A stretch of 64,000 nt of DNA from CAVQCA01 sp963710815 (GCA_963710815.1 CAVQCA010000058.1:6192-70191); one strand, 5' to 3'; counted from the stretch's first letter, positions 1 through 8,464 are shown. The notes: a model not told the origin generated them from the sequence alone. Numbers and translations are program-made.

Positions 1-793
1 CGAGGGTTTGCGCGATGTCCTGAGCGGTGGTGTAGCGGAACTGGTCGCCGATGGTCAGATACAGGTAATCGTCTCCCATGGTGAGGGGATTGCCAAACAC
101 CATGCCGCCACCGCGATGCGAGCTGTTATACAGGCGGATATTCAACATTACGAATTCGGAATCGGGATCCGCGACGGGATGATCAACCGGAGACCCGTCC
201 ACCACCGAGAAACGCGACAGGCGCAGGTAGGCGCCAAAGAACCCGCTGGTCTCATTCGTCGAGATCGGCGTGCAGGTGGACAGATCAACACGCGTCGAAT
301 CAGCCGCATCGATGCGGCAGTTCGAGGAGTAATACACATAGAAGTAATTGCGATACGGCGAGCCTGGCACCCCGAAATCGGGGTGAAAAATCATGCCCAG
401 AAATCCTCCGTCCCACACCGCTGCTACGCGATCCCGCAAATCCAGAAACACATCACTGCTGCCAACAGTCTGGTCGTTCACGAAAGAGCGGATTTCCCCT
501 TCCCGTGAACCGACGTACATGCGATTGTTGGCCGGGTTGGGGACGATCGTCAGGGTATCGTTCACCTTGACGTTGGGGAAGGCCGGCACCACCGTCCATG
601 TGCTGCTGCCCGGGGCATTCGGAGTCTGGGTCGGGAAGACGCTGTTTAGAAAAGGACCCACCGGTGCCGGTATATCAAGACCGTAGGCGCCGTGTGCCAG
701 TGGTGACTTCAACAGGGAGGCAAGAATGAATAGATGGGTAATCGAGATGAATATCAGAATACGACGCAAGATCAATCCGAACTGCTGACGCAT
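1..793 (-). CDS. PQQ-type glucose/sorbosone dehydrogenase-like secreted protein (3' end outside window)
   Basis: The reverse strand is open from an ATG at 793 to the window edge, giving 264 codons with no stop. The N-terminus has arginines followed by a long hydrophobic stretch (about residues 9-33), a probable export signal. The body shows GSDH/soluble-glucose-dehydrogenase-like beta-propeller signatures: a GGFLGMIFHPDF segment, then RGGGMVFG and YLYLTIGDQ, the positions where this family has its conserved HPDF, HNGG and GDGG motifs. A GGGGGAAAG stretch lies just upstream of the ATG. Family members oxidise sugars or other substrates in the periplasm, some with PQQ. The substrate is unknown and the C-terminus is not visible. 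The plus-strand frames over this interval are shadows. Confidence 0.75.
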   Translation of the reverse strand, partial: MRQQFGLILRRILIFISITHLFILASLLKSPLAHGAYGLDIPAPVGPFLNSVFPTQTPNAPGSSTWTVVPAFPNVKVNDTLTIVPNPANNRMYVGSREGEIRSFVNDQTVGSSDVFLDLRDRVAAVWDGGFLGMIFHPDFGVPGSPYRNYFYVYYSSNCRIDAADSTRVDLSTCTPISTNETSGFFGAYLRLSRFSVVDGSPVDHPVADPDSEFVMLNIRLYNSSHRGGGMVFGNPLTMGDDYLYLTIGDQFRYTTAQDIAQTL

Positions 794-1431
794 ATAGCTT
801 TCCCCCTGGACGTCCTTGTTTGTTATGCAAATTCCCTAGCCTGTCCTGATGATTGATAACTTGTTTTGGACATATCTTTTAGTACTCAGCTAGTACTCAG
901 CGTATGATATTTACGGGTGGATTTCCACACCTGTGGGTCCAGCCGCATATTGTTGCTAAAAAGCCGTATATCAGTCCGACGCTGCCACGCTCGGTGTTGT
1001 TCCGATTCAGCCTTTATCCACACTGGGAGAGGCAACAGGGAATATGGAGTTCAGGCTCCTCTCTCATTCGAAATGTCTCGAACGGTGTCATGGTTGGTTT
1101 GGCGGGGTGATTCCCACCTTCGCAAAGGGTTACTTTCTAATGTCTTGTCAACCGGCGGTCAGCTGTGTTGGAACCGCTCTGACTTGTGCCGAGTCTATGG
1201 TTTAAGCAACGAATGTGCCATGGCGACAAGGCCGACGCCGGGTGAGGTGCGGATTCCAGGAATCCGTTGCCCCAATAAAACAATACACTTTTCGATAGTC
1301 AGCTATATAATCCTGCTCGTCGATTCACTGATGTCACTGGCAGTCCACAGCCGATGTATAGAGCGTTCCTCTTCTCCGCTGACGGCAGCTCACAACCGAC
1401 ACCCGTCGCTATAACATCGGAGGCATACTCC
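794..1431. other. Intergenic region without a convincing gene
   Basis: About 640 bases between the divergent sugar dehydrogenase and the small protein at 1432. Plus-strand frames at 904-1414 lack plausible composition or ribosome binding sites and resemble nothing I recognise. The only structure seen is a tandem 11-base repeat at 880-901. Promoters for both flanking genes must lie here, but none is clear. Confidence 0.5.
880..901. repeat. Tandem 11-bp direct repeat
   Basis: TAGTACTCAGC occurs twice head to tail, about 90 bases upstream of the start of the minus-strand dehydrogenase. The position would fit a repeated regulator binding site or a small slippage duplication. No function can be assigned. 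Confidence 0.6.
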
Positions 1432-1626
1432 ATGAGCAACGCTGAACTGACACAGACCGACATCGCTGAATGGGTCGAGTCGTTACTCCCGCCGGATCTC
1501 TGGGGTCGCTACTGCTATCTCTCCTATGCCCAGATGGCCAGGATCCCCGAACTCGCGAAATATGCCGATAATTTGCGTGAGGCTGAGAGTGACTGGTATC
1601 GGGCGTACAAGACAAGGCATCACTGA
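1432..1626 (+). CDS. Small hypothetical protein (64 aa)
   Basis: The ATG at 1432 follows a good ribosome binding site (CGGAGG, about 9 bases upstream), so I prefer it to an in-frame ATG at 1354. The product is short, acidic and probably cytosolic, with an amphipathic N-terminal half (ELTQTDIAEWVESLLPP) and a tyrosine-rich middle (GRYCYLSYAQM). There is no signal peptide or membrane segment. I do not recognise the family. It lies about 190 bases upstream of the ClpX-like ATPase on the same strand and could share a transcript with it. Confidence 0.55.
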   Translation: MSNAELTQTDIAEWVESLLPPDLWGRYCYLSYAQMARIPELAKYADNLREAESDWYRAYKTRHH

Positions 1627-1816
1627 GTCGGTCTGGCCGGCTGAAAAATTACTGACGCGCCGGAAGCCCCTGAACATCTTTAAGATATACCGCAACCACG
1701 CGGTGTGGGCTTATTGCCTTTACATATCGGCAACCGGCGTCACAACGGGTTACACTCACACGAGCGCATAGCCCGATGACTACCCGAATCCTCCCGCTGC
1801 AACTACAGAGCCGCCA

Positions 1817-2899
1817 ATGACACCCAGGGAAATTTTCGCCATCCTGTCTCGGGACGTAATCGGCCAGGACCAGGCGCTCAAAAACATGTCGGTTGCCATA
1901 TACAAGCACCTCATTGAACATTCGGTGGGCAACGTGCTGCTGATTGGCAATTCGGGTACCGGAAAAACCACCATTATGCGGGCCGTGGAACGGTTCTTTT
2001 CGCAGGCAAAGGGCCGCGAGAAATTTTCCACCATCATCCGCATCAACGCCAACCTGGTGGCGGACCTGGCAAGCCGCGGAACCCAGAGCAATATCGTCAT
2101 GGAGCGGCTCGCGCGCCAGGCGGCAAACATCCTGGGCGAGAAAGCGGACTTCGAGACCATGCGGGATTATGTCTCGCACGGCATCGTCTGCGTGGATGAG
2201 GTGGACAAGATCCGCGCAGTGGTCGGCGGGGAACCCAATGTCAAGGGGATCGTTGCCCAGGACAGCCTGCTGACACTGATGGAGAACGAAAACATTCAGG
2301 TGGAAATGCCTTTCTTCGAGGGGGGCAAGTGGCGTATGGAAATGACGCCGATCAATACCGGACATATTCTGTTTGTCGCCGGCGGCGCCTTCGAAGAGCT
2401 TTATGATCAGGTGTTCCGCCGCATGACGAAAAAGCTGGGCCCTGACAAGTTCTACCGGCTGGTGCCGCGTCCCGATGGCGGTACGGACAGGATTTTCTTC
2501 TTCGAACTGGGTCGCCACGTCCAGCAGGAGGACATCTTCGAATATGGCATGACGCCGCAATTCCTCTCCCGCTTCGACAGCGTCATCATGCTGGGCGATT
2601 TAAGCCCTGCCAGTCTGATCAGGATATTCAGGGAGACCGAGGGTGCGATCTGGCCCATCGCCGTCGACTATTTCCGGCACACCGGGATCACGCTCACGAT
2701 CACGGACGAGGCGACAACGCTTATTGCCGAGACGGCGGCCAAAAAATACCGGCTGGGAGCGCGTGCCTTGCGGGAGATCTTCGGGACCATCATCAAGTCG
2801 CTCGAGTTCGATCCCGCGGCTTCGGGACTGGTCCGGGAACAGGATGGTCAGCGGGTGCTCGAGATCACCAGGGAGGTGGTGGAGGGCGTCCGGTCGTAG
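1817..2899 (+). CDS. ClpX-like AAA+ ATPase lacking the zinc-binding domain
   Basis: 360 aa. Walker A is GNSGTGKTT (residues 44-52), Walker B is IVCVDEVD (about 123-130), and a sensor-2 motif RLGARALREIF lies near the C-terminus, the arrangement of the HslU/ClpX clade. The N-terminal four-cysteine zinc domain of true ClpX is absent, and I see no IGF-type tripeptide for docking ClpP, so it may act as a stand-alone unfoldase or remodeller rather than a protease subunit. It is shorter than ClpX (about 420 aa). It stands alone: the next genes are convergent and encode a two-component system. The AAA+ assignment is firm; the client and partner are unknown. Confidence 0.85.
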   Translation: MTPREIFAILSRDVIGQDQALKNMSVAIYKHLIEHSVGNVLLIGNSGTGKTTIMRAVERFFSQAKGREKFSTIIRINANLVADLASRGTQSNIVMERLARQAANILGEKADFETMRDYVSHGIVCVDEVDKIRAVVGGEPNVKGIVAQDSLLTLMENENIQVEMPFFEGGKWRMEMTPINTGHILFVAGGAFEELYDQVFRRMTKKLGPDKFYRLVPRPDGGTDRIFFFELGRHVQQEDIFEYGMTPQFLSRFDSVIMLGDLSPASLIRIFRETEGAIWPIAVDYFRHTGITLTITDEATTLIAETAAKKYRLGARALREIFGTIIKSLEFDPAASGLVREQDGQRVLEITREVVEGVRS

Positions 2900-3589
2900 T
2901 TACTGGTCGACGAGTTTGTAACCGCTGCCGTAGACGGTGATCAGGTAGCGCGGCTCGGCCGGTTCGGGCTCCAGTTTCTTGCGCAGGCGCACGATGTAGT
3001 TGTCCACGCTGCGGGTCTCGATCTCGCTCTGGTGCCCCCAGACCTCGGCGAGCAGTGTCTCTCGTGACACCACTTGGCCACGGTGTTCGACGAGGTAGCG
3101 CAGCAGGTCCATCTCCTTGGCGGTGACGTCCAGCGGCTGACCCTCGCGGCTGAGCAGATGGCGAGGAAAATCGGCCAGTGCCAGCCCCACCCGCACCGGG
3201 CCATCGGCGCCTGTGGCGTGAGTGCGGCGCAGATGGGCATGGATGCGTGCGAGCAGTTCCCGCAGGCTGAACGGCTTGACCACGTAGTCGTCGGCGCCGA
3301 CCTCGAAGCCCAGCACCTTGTCCATTTCCTCGCCGCGGGCAGTCAGCATGATAACCGGTATGTGCAGACCCTCATTCCGGAGGTGACGGCACAGGCTCAT
3401 GCCGTCGCCATCGGGCAGCATGAGATCCAGCAGTATCAGATCCGGGCGCGTGCGCAGGGCGATCTCCCGACCCTCGCGCAGGCCGGCGGCGGTGCTTACC
3501 CGATAACCCTCTACCTCCAGGTTGTCCTGCAGGCCGACCCGCATGGCGGGATCGTCGTCGACGATGAGAATATGCGCCTGTCCACTCAT
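2900..3589 (-). CDS. OmpR/PhoB-family response regulator
   Basis: 229 aa from the ATG at 3589, whose ATGA overlaps the stop of the kinase gene upstream; longer in-frame starts would run deep into the kinase gene. The receiver domain has the acidic pocket VDDD (residues 10-13), phosphoacceptor Asp55 in LLDLMLPD and the conserved Lys105 in VVKPF. The C-terminal winged helix (about residues 130-229) carries the typical VDNYIVRLRKKL recognition region and YGSGYKL end. It is a DNA-binding transcription factor activated by the adjacent kinase. The regulon is unknown; no obvious target operon is fused to it. Confidence 0.93.
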   Translation of the reverse strand: MSGQAHILIVDDDPAMRVGLQDNLEVEGYRVSTAAGLREGREIALRTRPDLILLDLMLPDGDGMSLCRHLRNEGLHIPVIMLTARGEEMDKVLGFEVGADDYVVKPFSLRELLARIHAHLRRTHATGADGPVRVGLALADFPRHLLSREGQPLDVTAKEMDLLRYLVEHRGQVVSRETLLAEVWGHQSEIETRSVDNYIVRLRKKLEPEPAEPRYLITVYGSGYKLVDQ

Positions 3590-5139
3590 GTGGCGTTCCG
3601 CGAGATGGGAAAGGAAACCACGGCCTCCAGGCCGCTTCCTCCCTGTGGAGTTTCCAGCGCCACGCGCGCGTGATGGACATCGGCGATCTGGTCCACCACG
3701 GCCAGTCCCAGGCCGCTGCCGCTCTGGGGCTCGACATCGTCGCCGCGTTCGAAGGCCGTGCGCAGCCGGGCGCGCTCGCGCGCAGGGATGCCGGGTCCGA
3801 AATCGGTAACCGCCAGCTCGACGCAATCCCCGCTGGCGGCAAGCCTGATCTGCACCACCCCGCCGGCGGCGGCATATTTGGCCGCGTTGTCCAACAGGTT
3901 GAGCAGAATCTGCGTCACACCGCGGCGGTCATGGGCGACCGGCGGCAAATTCGGCCGCAGGTCGGTTTCCAGGCGAAGTCCCTGTTCCTCGATGCGCTGC
4001 CGGTAGTCCTCGATCACCCCGGAAACCGTTGCGGCAAGGTCGGTCTCCGTAAGGTGGTAAACCTCCGCTCCCTGACTCAGACGGGAGAAATCCAGCACCG
4101 TGTTGATCATCTGACTGAGACGCTCGGACTCGCGCAGGATGGTCCGGTGATAGAGCTGCTGGCGCTCCTCATCGGTGACCCGCCTCAGAAAAAGCGTTTC
4201 GGCGTACATCCGAATGAGTGCCAGCGGGGTCTTGAGCTCATGAGATACATTGGCGACGAAGCGGTTGCGCAATTCCACCAGCGCATGCTCCCGGCGCAGC
4301 TCGCGCCAGACGGCGAAGGTCGCGAGCAGCATGACCAGTACCATGCCGCCGGCCAGGGACAGGAGCAGGGTCGTGCGGGGCTGCAGACGATCATCGGTGA
4401 TTTCCGGGTCGGGAACGTAGACCAGGGACCAGCCGGGCAATACCCGATTGAGCTGTTGATCCAGGAAAGGCTGTTCATCCTCGCTTTCGGCGTCGTGGAG
4501 CTCGACCGTTCCTCCCTGTTCCTCCTCGAACTCCTTCAGCAGGGGCGCCACGCGCTTTCGGAGTTCATCGAGGTTGAACTGGATTAGCAGCCAGCCGCTT
4601 GGGGAGGCATCGTCGCTGTAGCTGGCGGGACGAAACCCGAACAGCACTGGCTGACCGTCGAGCGTTTCCAGGAAGGAGTGAAAGGCGTTGGACTTGAACC
4701 TGTGGTTGGTTTCCTCGAGCACCAGTCGCTGCACCAGCCACGCATCGAACTGGCTGCGGTGACGGGTGGTCGCCGGAGGATAGCTGAAGACCCGCTTCAT
4801 GCGGGCATCCAGAAAGAGCATTTCTTCAACTTCCGGGAAAGCGGCCTTTACCGCCTCGATCCTTTTTACGTCGGCAGTGGTGGTGTGCGGAAGGTTGATC
4901 AGCAGCAGGAAGGGTTCCTGCATCGCGCTGAGGAGCGAGTGTTCCACGCGGTTGGCGAGCAGATCGAGAGCGCCCTGCTCCGAGTCCCGGATGGCGCTCT
5001 CGAGCATCGAGCGCTGGCCACGCACGAGCTGGAAGGTCAGGCTGGAGATGCCGAGGATGGTAAACAGCAATGCGCCCAGCAGCACCACGGGGGTACGGGT
5101 CCCGATGCGGGAGGACAGGCGGCCGAGTACCGGTTTCAT
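3586..5139 (-). CDS. Membrane sensor histidine kinase
   Basis: 517 aa. A first membrane helix (about 16-38) and a second (about 257-278) enclose a periplasmic sensor region of some 215 residues without a recognisable named domain. The HisKA domain carries phosphoacceptor His300 in NVSHELKTP. The HATPase domain shows the N box LLNLLDNAAKYA (411-423), G1 DFGPG (446-450) and G2 GSGLGLA (474-480). It is co-transcribed with, and overlaps by 4 bases, the downstream response regulator. The ligand cannot be inferred. Confidence 0.93.
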   Translation of the reverse strand: MKPVLGRLSSRIGTRTPVVLLGALLFTILGISSLTFQLVRGQRSMLESAIRDSEQGALDLLANRVEHSLLSAMQEPFLLLINLPHTTTADVKRIEAVKAAFPEVEEMLFLDARMKRVFSYPPATTRHRSQFDAWLVQRLVLEETNHRFKSNAFHSFLETLDGQPVLFGFRPASYSDDASPSGWLLIQFNLDELRKRVAPLLKEFEEEQGGTVELHDAESEDEQPFLDQQLNRVLPGWSLVYVPDPEITDDRLQPRTTLLLSLAGGMVLVMLLATFAVWRELRREHALVELRNRFVANVSHELKTPLALIRMYAETLFLRRVTDEERQQLYHRTILRESERLSQMINTVLDFSRLSQGAEVYHLTETDLAATVSGVIEDYRQRIEEQGLRLETDLRPNLPPVAHDRRGVTQILLNLLDNAAKYAAAGGVVQIRLAASGDCVELAVTDFGPGIPARERARLRTAFERGDDVEPQSGSGLGLAVVDQIADVHHARVALETPQGGSGLEAVVSFPISRNAT

Positions 5140-5227
5140 CCCGTGATTCTGTCATTCGAGACAGCGCTCATGTCGGGATTTTACCGCCATGGACCGGTGG
5201 CGGACATGGGGGAGTGGCCCGACATGC

Positions 5228-5256
5228 GAAGGCCCCGCTCCTGGGGGCGGGGCCTT
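5228..5256 (-). terminator. GC-rich hairpin downstream of the small periplasmic protein gene
   Basis: A perfect 11-bp stem (GAAGGCCCCGC / GCGGGGCCTTC) with a 7-base loop lies about 28 bases past the stop of the minus-strand gene ending at 5284 and upstream of the kinase gene. There is no T-run, so intrinsic termination is unproven; it may stabilise the 3' end or separate the two units. Confidence 0.45.
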
Positions 5257-5283
5257 CGACGGCAGACGTCGCGAGCCGGGAGT

Positions 5284-5541
5284 TTATTCCGCGGCCGGCA
5301 TCGGCTTCTTGGCCGGAGTCGTGGTGTGAGCCTGAGTCTTCTTCATCTCCTTCTTCATGCAGCTGTGAATATAGGAGTGCATCTTCGCCTCGGAGACCTT
5401 GTGTTCCTTTGCCATAGTCTCGCATTTCTCCATGGCGGCCTTGTGCTGGGGGCTGCCGGTGCTTTCCGCGGCCGTGGCGGCGCAAAGGGGAAGTGAAACC
5501 GCGACGGCCAGGGCGGTGCTCAGCAGGGTAATCCTTTTCAT
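5284..5541 (-). CDS. Small secreted PsiF-like protein (85 aa)
   Basis: The ATG at 5541 has a strong ribosome binding site (GAGGAG, about 9 bases upstream). Residues 1-25 are a classic Sec signal peptide (MKRI, a hydrophobic run, then AATAAES). The mature protein is short, lysine-rich and has two cysteines spaced like PsiF-repeat proteins (KCETMAKEHK...YIHSCMKKEMKK), ending in a proline/alanine-rich tail. PsiF proteins are phosphate-starvation-linked periplasmic proteins of unknown activity; the match here is by pattern only. It lies between the two-component system and the YqjK/YqjE/DUF883-like trio, all on the minus strand. Confidence 0.6.
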   Translation of the reverse strand: MKRITLLSTALAVAVSLPLCAATAAESTGSPQHKAAMEKCETMAKEHKVSEAKMHSYIHSCMKKEMKKTQAHTTTPAKKPMPAAE

Positions 5542-5788
5542 AGCTAACTCTCCTCGTATTGCGCGCAGGCGCAACAGTGAAATATAAATAGGGTACAAAT
5601 GGTTATGGTTAAAGATGAGGGTCTTCCCCGATTGCTCGAGGTCCATGCTTCAACCTGGAATGCAGGCTACACCCGCGCCTCGTCCGTGCGAATCACGGCG
5701 TTGTAGAAAAACGTAAAGAATTGTCACGCGCCTGAATGGGCGTCATTCCGGGCTGGCGCCGATTGCCTTGTGTGCAGGTCGAATCGGA

Positions 5789-5983
5789 CTATTTCAGGGT
5801 TCGTATAATCAAGTCCTGCATGCGTGGTGAACCGCCAAAAATCATACCGGCCAGCAATCCGAGTGCGAGGACCCGAAGAGGTTCGCGCCTTGCCCAGGCC
5901 GAGAACCCCGCTTCCCGGGCTGCGTGGTGCAGCCGCCGTTTCGCCTCATCCGTGGTCAGCGGTTCAGTCTGTTTGCCAGCCAT
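5789..5983 (-). CDS. Small YqjK-like protein
   Basis: 64 aa from the ATG at 5983, overlapping the end of the YqjE-like gene by 28 bases. It has a charged N-terminal half (TTDEAKRRLHHAAREAG) and one hydrophobic segment (EPLRVLALGLLAGMIFGG). Position and size match the third gene of elaB/yqjD-yqjE-yqjK type clusters. Similarity to YqjK is by position and layout rather than clear motifs. It is probably an inner-membrane-associated stress protein. Confidence 0.55.
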   Translation of the reverse strand: MAGKQTEPLTTDEAKRRLHHAAREAGFSAWARREPLRVLALGLLAGMIFGGSPRMQDLIIRTLK

Positions 5984-6231
5984 ATCAGGGCGCCAACGAT
6001 GATTATGCAAAGGAGACCCGTCAGCAGTGAAGCGGTCGCGGCCCCCGTAGTCGTTATCAGATACTGATAGAAGGCCCACAAACAGAGCGCAAAGCCGACG
6101 ATGGCCAGAAAGGCGGCCAGTGCAATAATTGCCAGTCCCAACCCCAAACGGACCGTGGCGTACCTTAATGCCCGGCCTTCCGCTTCGATAAGGTCGGCGA
6201 CGGCGATGATAATATCGGCGATTCGATTCAG
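5956..6231 (-). CDS. YqjE-like (phage holin superfamily III) membrane protein
   Basis: About 91 aa with two hydrophobic helices (LAIIALAAFLAIVGFALCLW and TASLLTGLLCIIIVGALIWL) after an amphipathic N-terminus (ADLIEAEGRALRYATVR), the layout of YqjE/DUF1469 proteins. No ATG is available. A CTG at 6231, placed after GGGGGGCGG and overlapping the TGA of the DUF883 gene, would give translational coupling; the alternative TTG at 6147 would cut off the conserved amphipathic part. It is the middle gene of a three-gene overlapping unit. YqjD/YqjE-type proteins bind the inner membrane in stationary phase. Confidence 0.6.
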   Translation of the reverse strand: MNRIADIIIAVADLIEAEGRALRYATVRLGLGLAIIALAAFLAIVGFALCLWAFYQYLITTTGAATASLLTGLLCIIIVGALIWLANRLNR

Positions 6232-6551
6232 CGCCGCCCCCCGAGGCCCATCAATTTGGCAATAAGGAAGCCTGTCCCGAATGCCGCCAGCACGCTGGAA
6301 AACGGGTGTTGGCCAATACCTTCTTCGAGATCATCCATGGTCTTCTTGCCGCGTCCGCGAGCCTCGTCCAGGCGACGGCGCAGTTCCTCCCGCCCCATTT
6401 CCAGTTCCTCTTCGATAGAACTTCTGGCATCGCTGACCTTGCCGACTCCCAGATCTTTCAGGACCTTCGCCAGCTCCGCAAGATCCGATTTCAGCGATTT
6501 GAGGTCGGTTTTGAGATCATCGATCTGCTTTTGCAGTTCGGGTTCCGTCAT
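6228..6551 (-). CDS. DUF883 (ElaB/YqjD-like) membrane-anchored ribosome-binding-type protein
   Basis: 107 aa. A long charged coiled coil (about residues 1-75: QIDDLKTDLKSLKSDLAELAK, then EEELEMGREELRRRLDEAR) is followed by a DLEEGIGQHPFSSVLAAFGTGFLIAKLMGLGGRR tail with the family's GxHPF motif and C-terminal membrane anchor. ElaB/YqjD proteins tether ribosomes or protect the inner membrane during stress. It is the first gene of the overlapping trio that continues with the YqjE-like and YqjK-like genes. Confidence 0.85.
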   Translation of the reverse strand: MTEPELQKQIDDLKTDLKSLKSDLAELAKVLKDLGVGKVSDARSSIEEELEMGREELRRRLDEARGRGKKTMDDLEEGIGQHPFSSVLAAFGTGFLIAKLMGLGGRR

Positions 6552-6884
6552 TGCAATCCCCTTTTCACATTAACTCTAACGCCATCGGGCTGCCCGCCAG
6601 GCCACGATATAACGACTTGCTCACGGGATTCTGGCATATATCACATTTGTCGGCATGGACAAGGAATCAATAAGTCCAGCTTAGGTCACGGCGTTCTCAC
6701 ATTCAATGCAAAAATGAAATAGCAGGAGCCTGTCGAACCCCCGGGATTTGCTTCGAGTCATGCCTGTCGGAACGGGGTACAGTAGGGTAAGGCCCTCCTG
6801 TATCCGCAGGGAGTGCGCATTTATGCCGTGACTCGTCACGCCCCGGGTCATCGTCCACGCTTTCCCCGCTGAAGCAATAATCTT
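6552..6884. other. Intergenic region with a fragment of the GAGCCTGTCGGA repeat
   Basis: About 330 bases between the DUF883 and DUF502 genes. At about 6721-6738 there is one end (AGGAGCCTGTCGAAC) of the mobile-element family whose full copy lies at 16426-16593; no matching second end is seen. No gene is supported: the minus-strand 61-codon frame has no ribosome binding site and unusual composition. Confidence 0.45.
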
Positions 6885-7511
6885 TCAACGCTCCAGCCCG
6901 TCAATGTCCGACCCGGAATCGGGTTGCCCCGCGACGCCGGCTGTCAACACGAACCGCCATGCCTCTTCCGCCGGAATGGTGGCCGGGCGAATCAGCGAGC
7001 GGGGCAGGATAACCGTCATGCCGCCGATCTGATAACTCAATGGCAAATAAACCGCCAGCAGCTCTTCCTGTGCGGGGTCGTCAACCAGTCTGTTCATGCC
7101 GGTCTTGGTGACGAATCCCAGTCTCCATATTTTTTTATCGCCGAAAGGGACGAAGACAACCTCCAGGAATTCCTTGTTCCGTGGATGCGAAAAAAACTCG
7201 AAGAATTCGCGAATGGATCCGTAAAGGGATTTTACGATGGGAGTACGATACAAAAGGTGCTCACTCCAGGCAAACCACTTTCTTATGATCCATGCGTTCA
7301 TCAGCATGCCGACGATAAAGACGATCAGTATTCCGGCCGCCAGCCCCATACCGGGGTGGTAAATGTGGTCCGGCAGGAATACGCGGATGATCTGACCAAG
7401 AATGGATTCGCTGATATCGGCAAGCCAGTACAACAGGTATAGCGTCACCACGATGGGCAGCACGGTCACCAGCCCGGTCATGAACGTTTTGGTTATGGTG
7501 GCTTGTTGCAT
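6885..7511 (-). CDS. DUF502 integral membrane protein
   Basis: 208 aa from the second Met (7511), which is 8-9 bases after GAGGAA; a Met five codons earlier overlaps that site. Two membrane helices (TFMTGLVTVLPIVVTLYLLYWL and GLAAGILIVFIVGMLMNAW) enclose a short periplasmic loop. The conserved cytoplasmic part follows: TPIVKSLYGSIREFFEFF, VVFVPFGDKKIWRLGFVT, a VYLPLSYQIGGMTVILPR block and a short tail. These blocks are diagnostic of DUF502, a widespread inner-membrane family of unknown function. No operon partner is evident. Confidence 0.87.
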   Translation of the reverse strand: MQQATITKTFMTGLVTVLPIVVTLYLLYWLADISESILGQIIRVFLPDHIYHPGMGLAAGILIVFIVGMLMNAWIIRKWFAWSEHLLYRTPIVKSLYGSIREFFEFFSHPRNKEFLEVVFVPFGDKKIWRLGFVTKTGMNRLVDDPAQEELLAVYLPLSYQIGGMTVILPRSLIRPATIPAEEAWRFVLTAGVAGQPDSGSDIDGLER

Positions 7512-7544
7512 CGGTTGTTTCCTCATTCAATGGATCATTCAGGA

Positions 7545-7610
7545 CTGCATGCGGTATAAAACAATAAATGGCCACAGAAGCAAACGAAAATACGCGGAAT
7601 GTTCAGTGGA
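7545..7610. repeat. Degenerate fragment of the CCACGGAA mobile-repeat family
   Basis: The stretch ATAAATGGCCACAGAAGC followed by AAACGAAAATACGCGGAA resembles the reverse complement of the element at 62403-62552 in its core. The ends and target duplication are not recognisable, so this is probably an old decayed copy. Confidence 0.4.
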
Positions 7611-7794
7611 TGAGGGGGTACGCCGCGGCATTTCGTGCGCGACCATTGGGTGTTGCTGCTGGAGATGCACGGGAAACCGTGGTTGGTCACCGATTTCGCC
7701 TCTCATCCAGCGCGACGATCGACGATGCTGTTGTTGATTGCCCGTTTTTATCATCTAATTGACCATGGCGGATACAGCTACAGGACAAATGATT

Positions 7795-8292
7795 ATGAAG
7801 CGTGAAGCACGCAGGTATGGCAGCCTGCTGGAGCGGTCGGAACACTACATTTACCTGGTGGCAGGCTACATCCTGGTGATTGCCGCCGCGGGGCTGCTGG
7901 TATCCGCCGTCATTGAGATGGCAAACACGATTATTGCCGGCGAATATACCGCCGCCATAATACATCTGCTTGACCGTGTCCTGCTCTCGCTGATGCTGGC
8001 TGAAATCATCTATACCGTCGGTCGTATCGTGCAAACGCAGCAACTCGAGACCGAGCCGTTTCTTATCGTCGGAATCATTGCCGCGATCAGACGCCTGTTG
8101 ATTATCACCGCGGAAGGCGCATCCCATGTCGATATTGCCGATCCGCGCTTCCTGGGCACACTGGCCGAACTCGGCCTGCTGGCGGTGATTATTCTCATGC
8201 TTGCCTGGGCGATGCGTTTGCTCAGAAATGCAAATGTCGATGCACCAGACGCTACGCCGGCCACGCCGGGGGACCGAGCCGGGAAACCGTGA
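7795..8292 (+). CDS. PsiE-like membrane protein
   Basis: 165 aa from the ATG at 7795, 8 bases after AGGAC; in-frame starts at 7759 (TTG) and 7765 would add up to 12 residues. Four hydrophobic helices are visible, in the segments YIYLVAGYILVIAAAGLLVSAV, a second around IHLLDRVLLSLMLAEIIYTV, EPFLIVGIIAAIRRLLIIT and LGLLAVIILMLAWAM. The EPFLIVGIIAAIRR block is typical of the PsiE family (phosphate-starvation-inducible E). The biochemical function is unknown. The gene is divergent from the DUF502 gene and has no partner. Confidence 0.75.
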   Translation: MKREARRYGSLLERSEHYIYLVAGYILVIAAAGLLVSAVIEMANTIIAGEYTAAIIHLLDRVLLSLMLAEIIYTVGRIVQTQQLETEPFLIVGIIAAIRRLLIITAEGASHVDIADPRFLGTLAELGLLAVIILMLAWAMRLLRNANVDAPDATPATPGDRAGKP

Positions 8293-8329
8293 GCGGGACA
8301 TAGTCCTGGACAATATTGACGGGAAGGGC

Positions 8330-8447
8330 GGATGTGTTACGGAAGACACTGAAAACCTGAGTGTATAGACAGTATTTTTCCATGCGCTTCCATGGCCGTC
8401 GTGTTTTTATATGGACGCGTATCCGCTGAATAAGCACCATTCCGGTC
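8330..8447. repeat. Decayed copy of the GAATGGCAC-end mobile repeat
   Basis: CGGAAGACACTG, then CATGCGCTTCCATGGCC and finally GAATAAGCACCATTC match, in order, the core and right end of the element at 62403-62552. The left end is lost and no target duplication is seen. It lies between the PsiE-like gene and the desaturase gene. Confidence 0.5.
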
Positions 8448-8464
8448 TCTACGCGATTTGAATT

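Noticed and set aside
8..686. Plus-strand frames over the first 700 bases
   Set aside because: They are antisense to the clear minus-strand dehydrogenase and have no family resemblance or ribosome binding site.
904..1414. Two overlapping plus-strand frames in the first intergenic region
   Set aside because: No plausible ribosome site, irregular composition and no recognisable domain.
6703..6888. 61-codon minus-strand frame before the DUF502 gene
   Set aside because: It runs through a repeat fragment and lacks a ribosome site and protein-like composition.
7568..7762. 64-codon plus-strand frame before the PsiE-like gene
   Set aside because: Its beginning lies in a decayed mobile repeat and the rest has no coding character.
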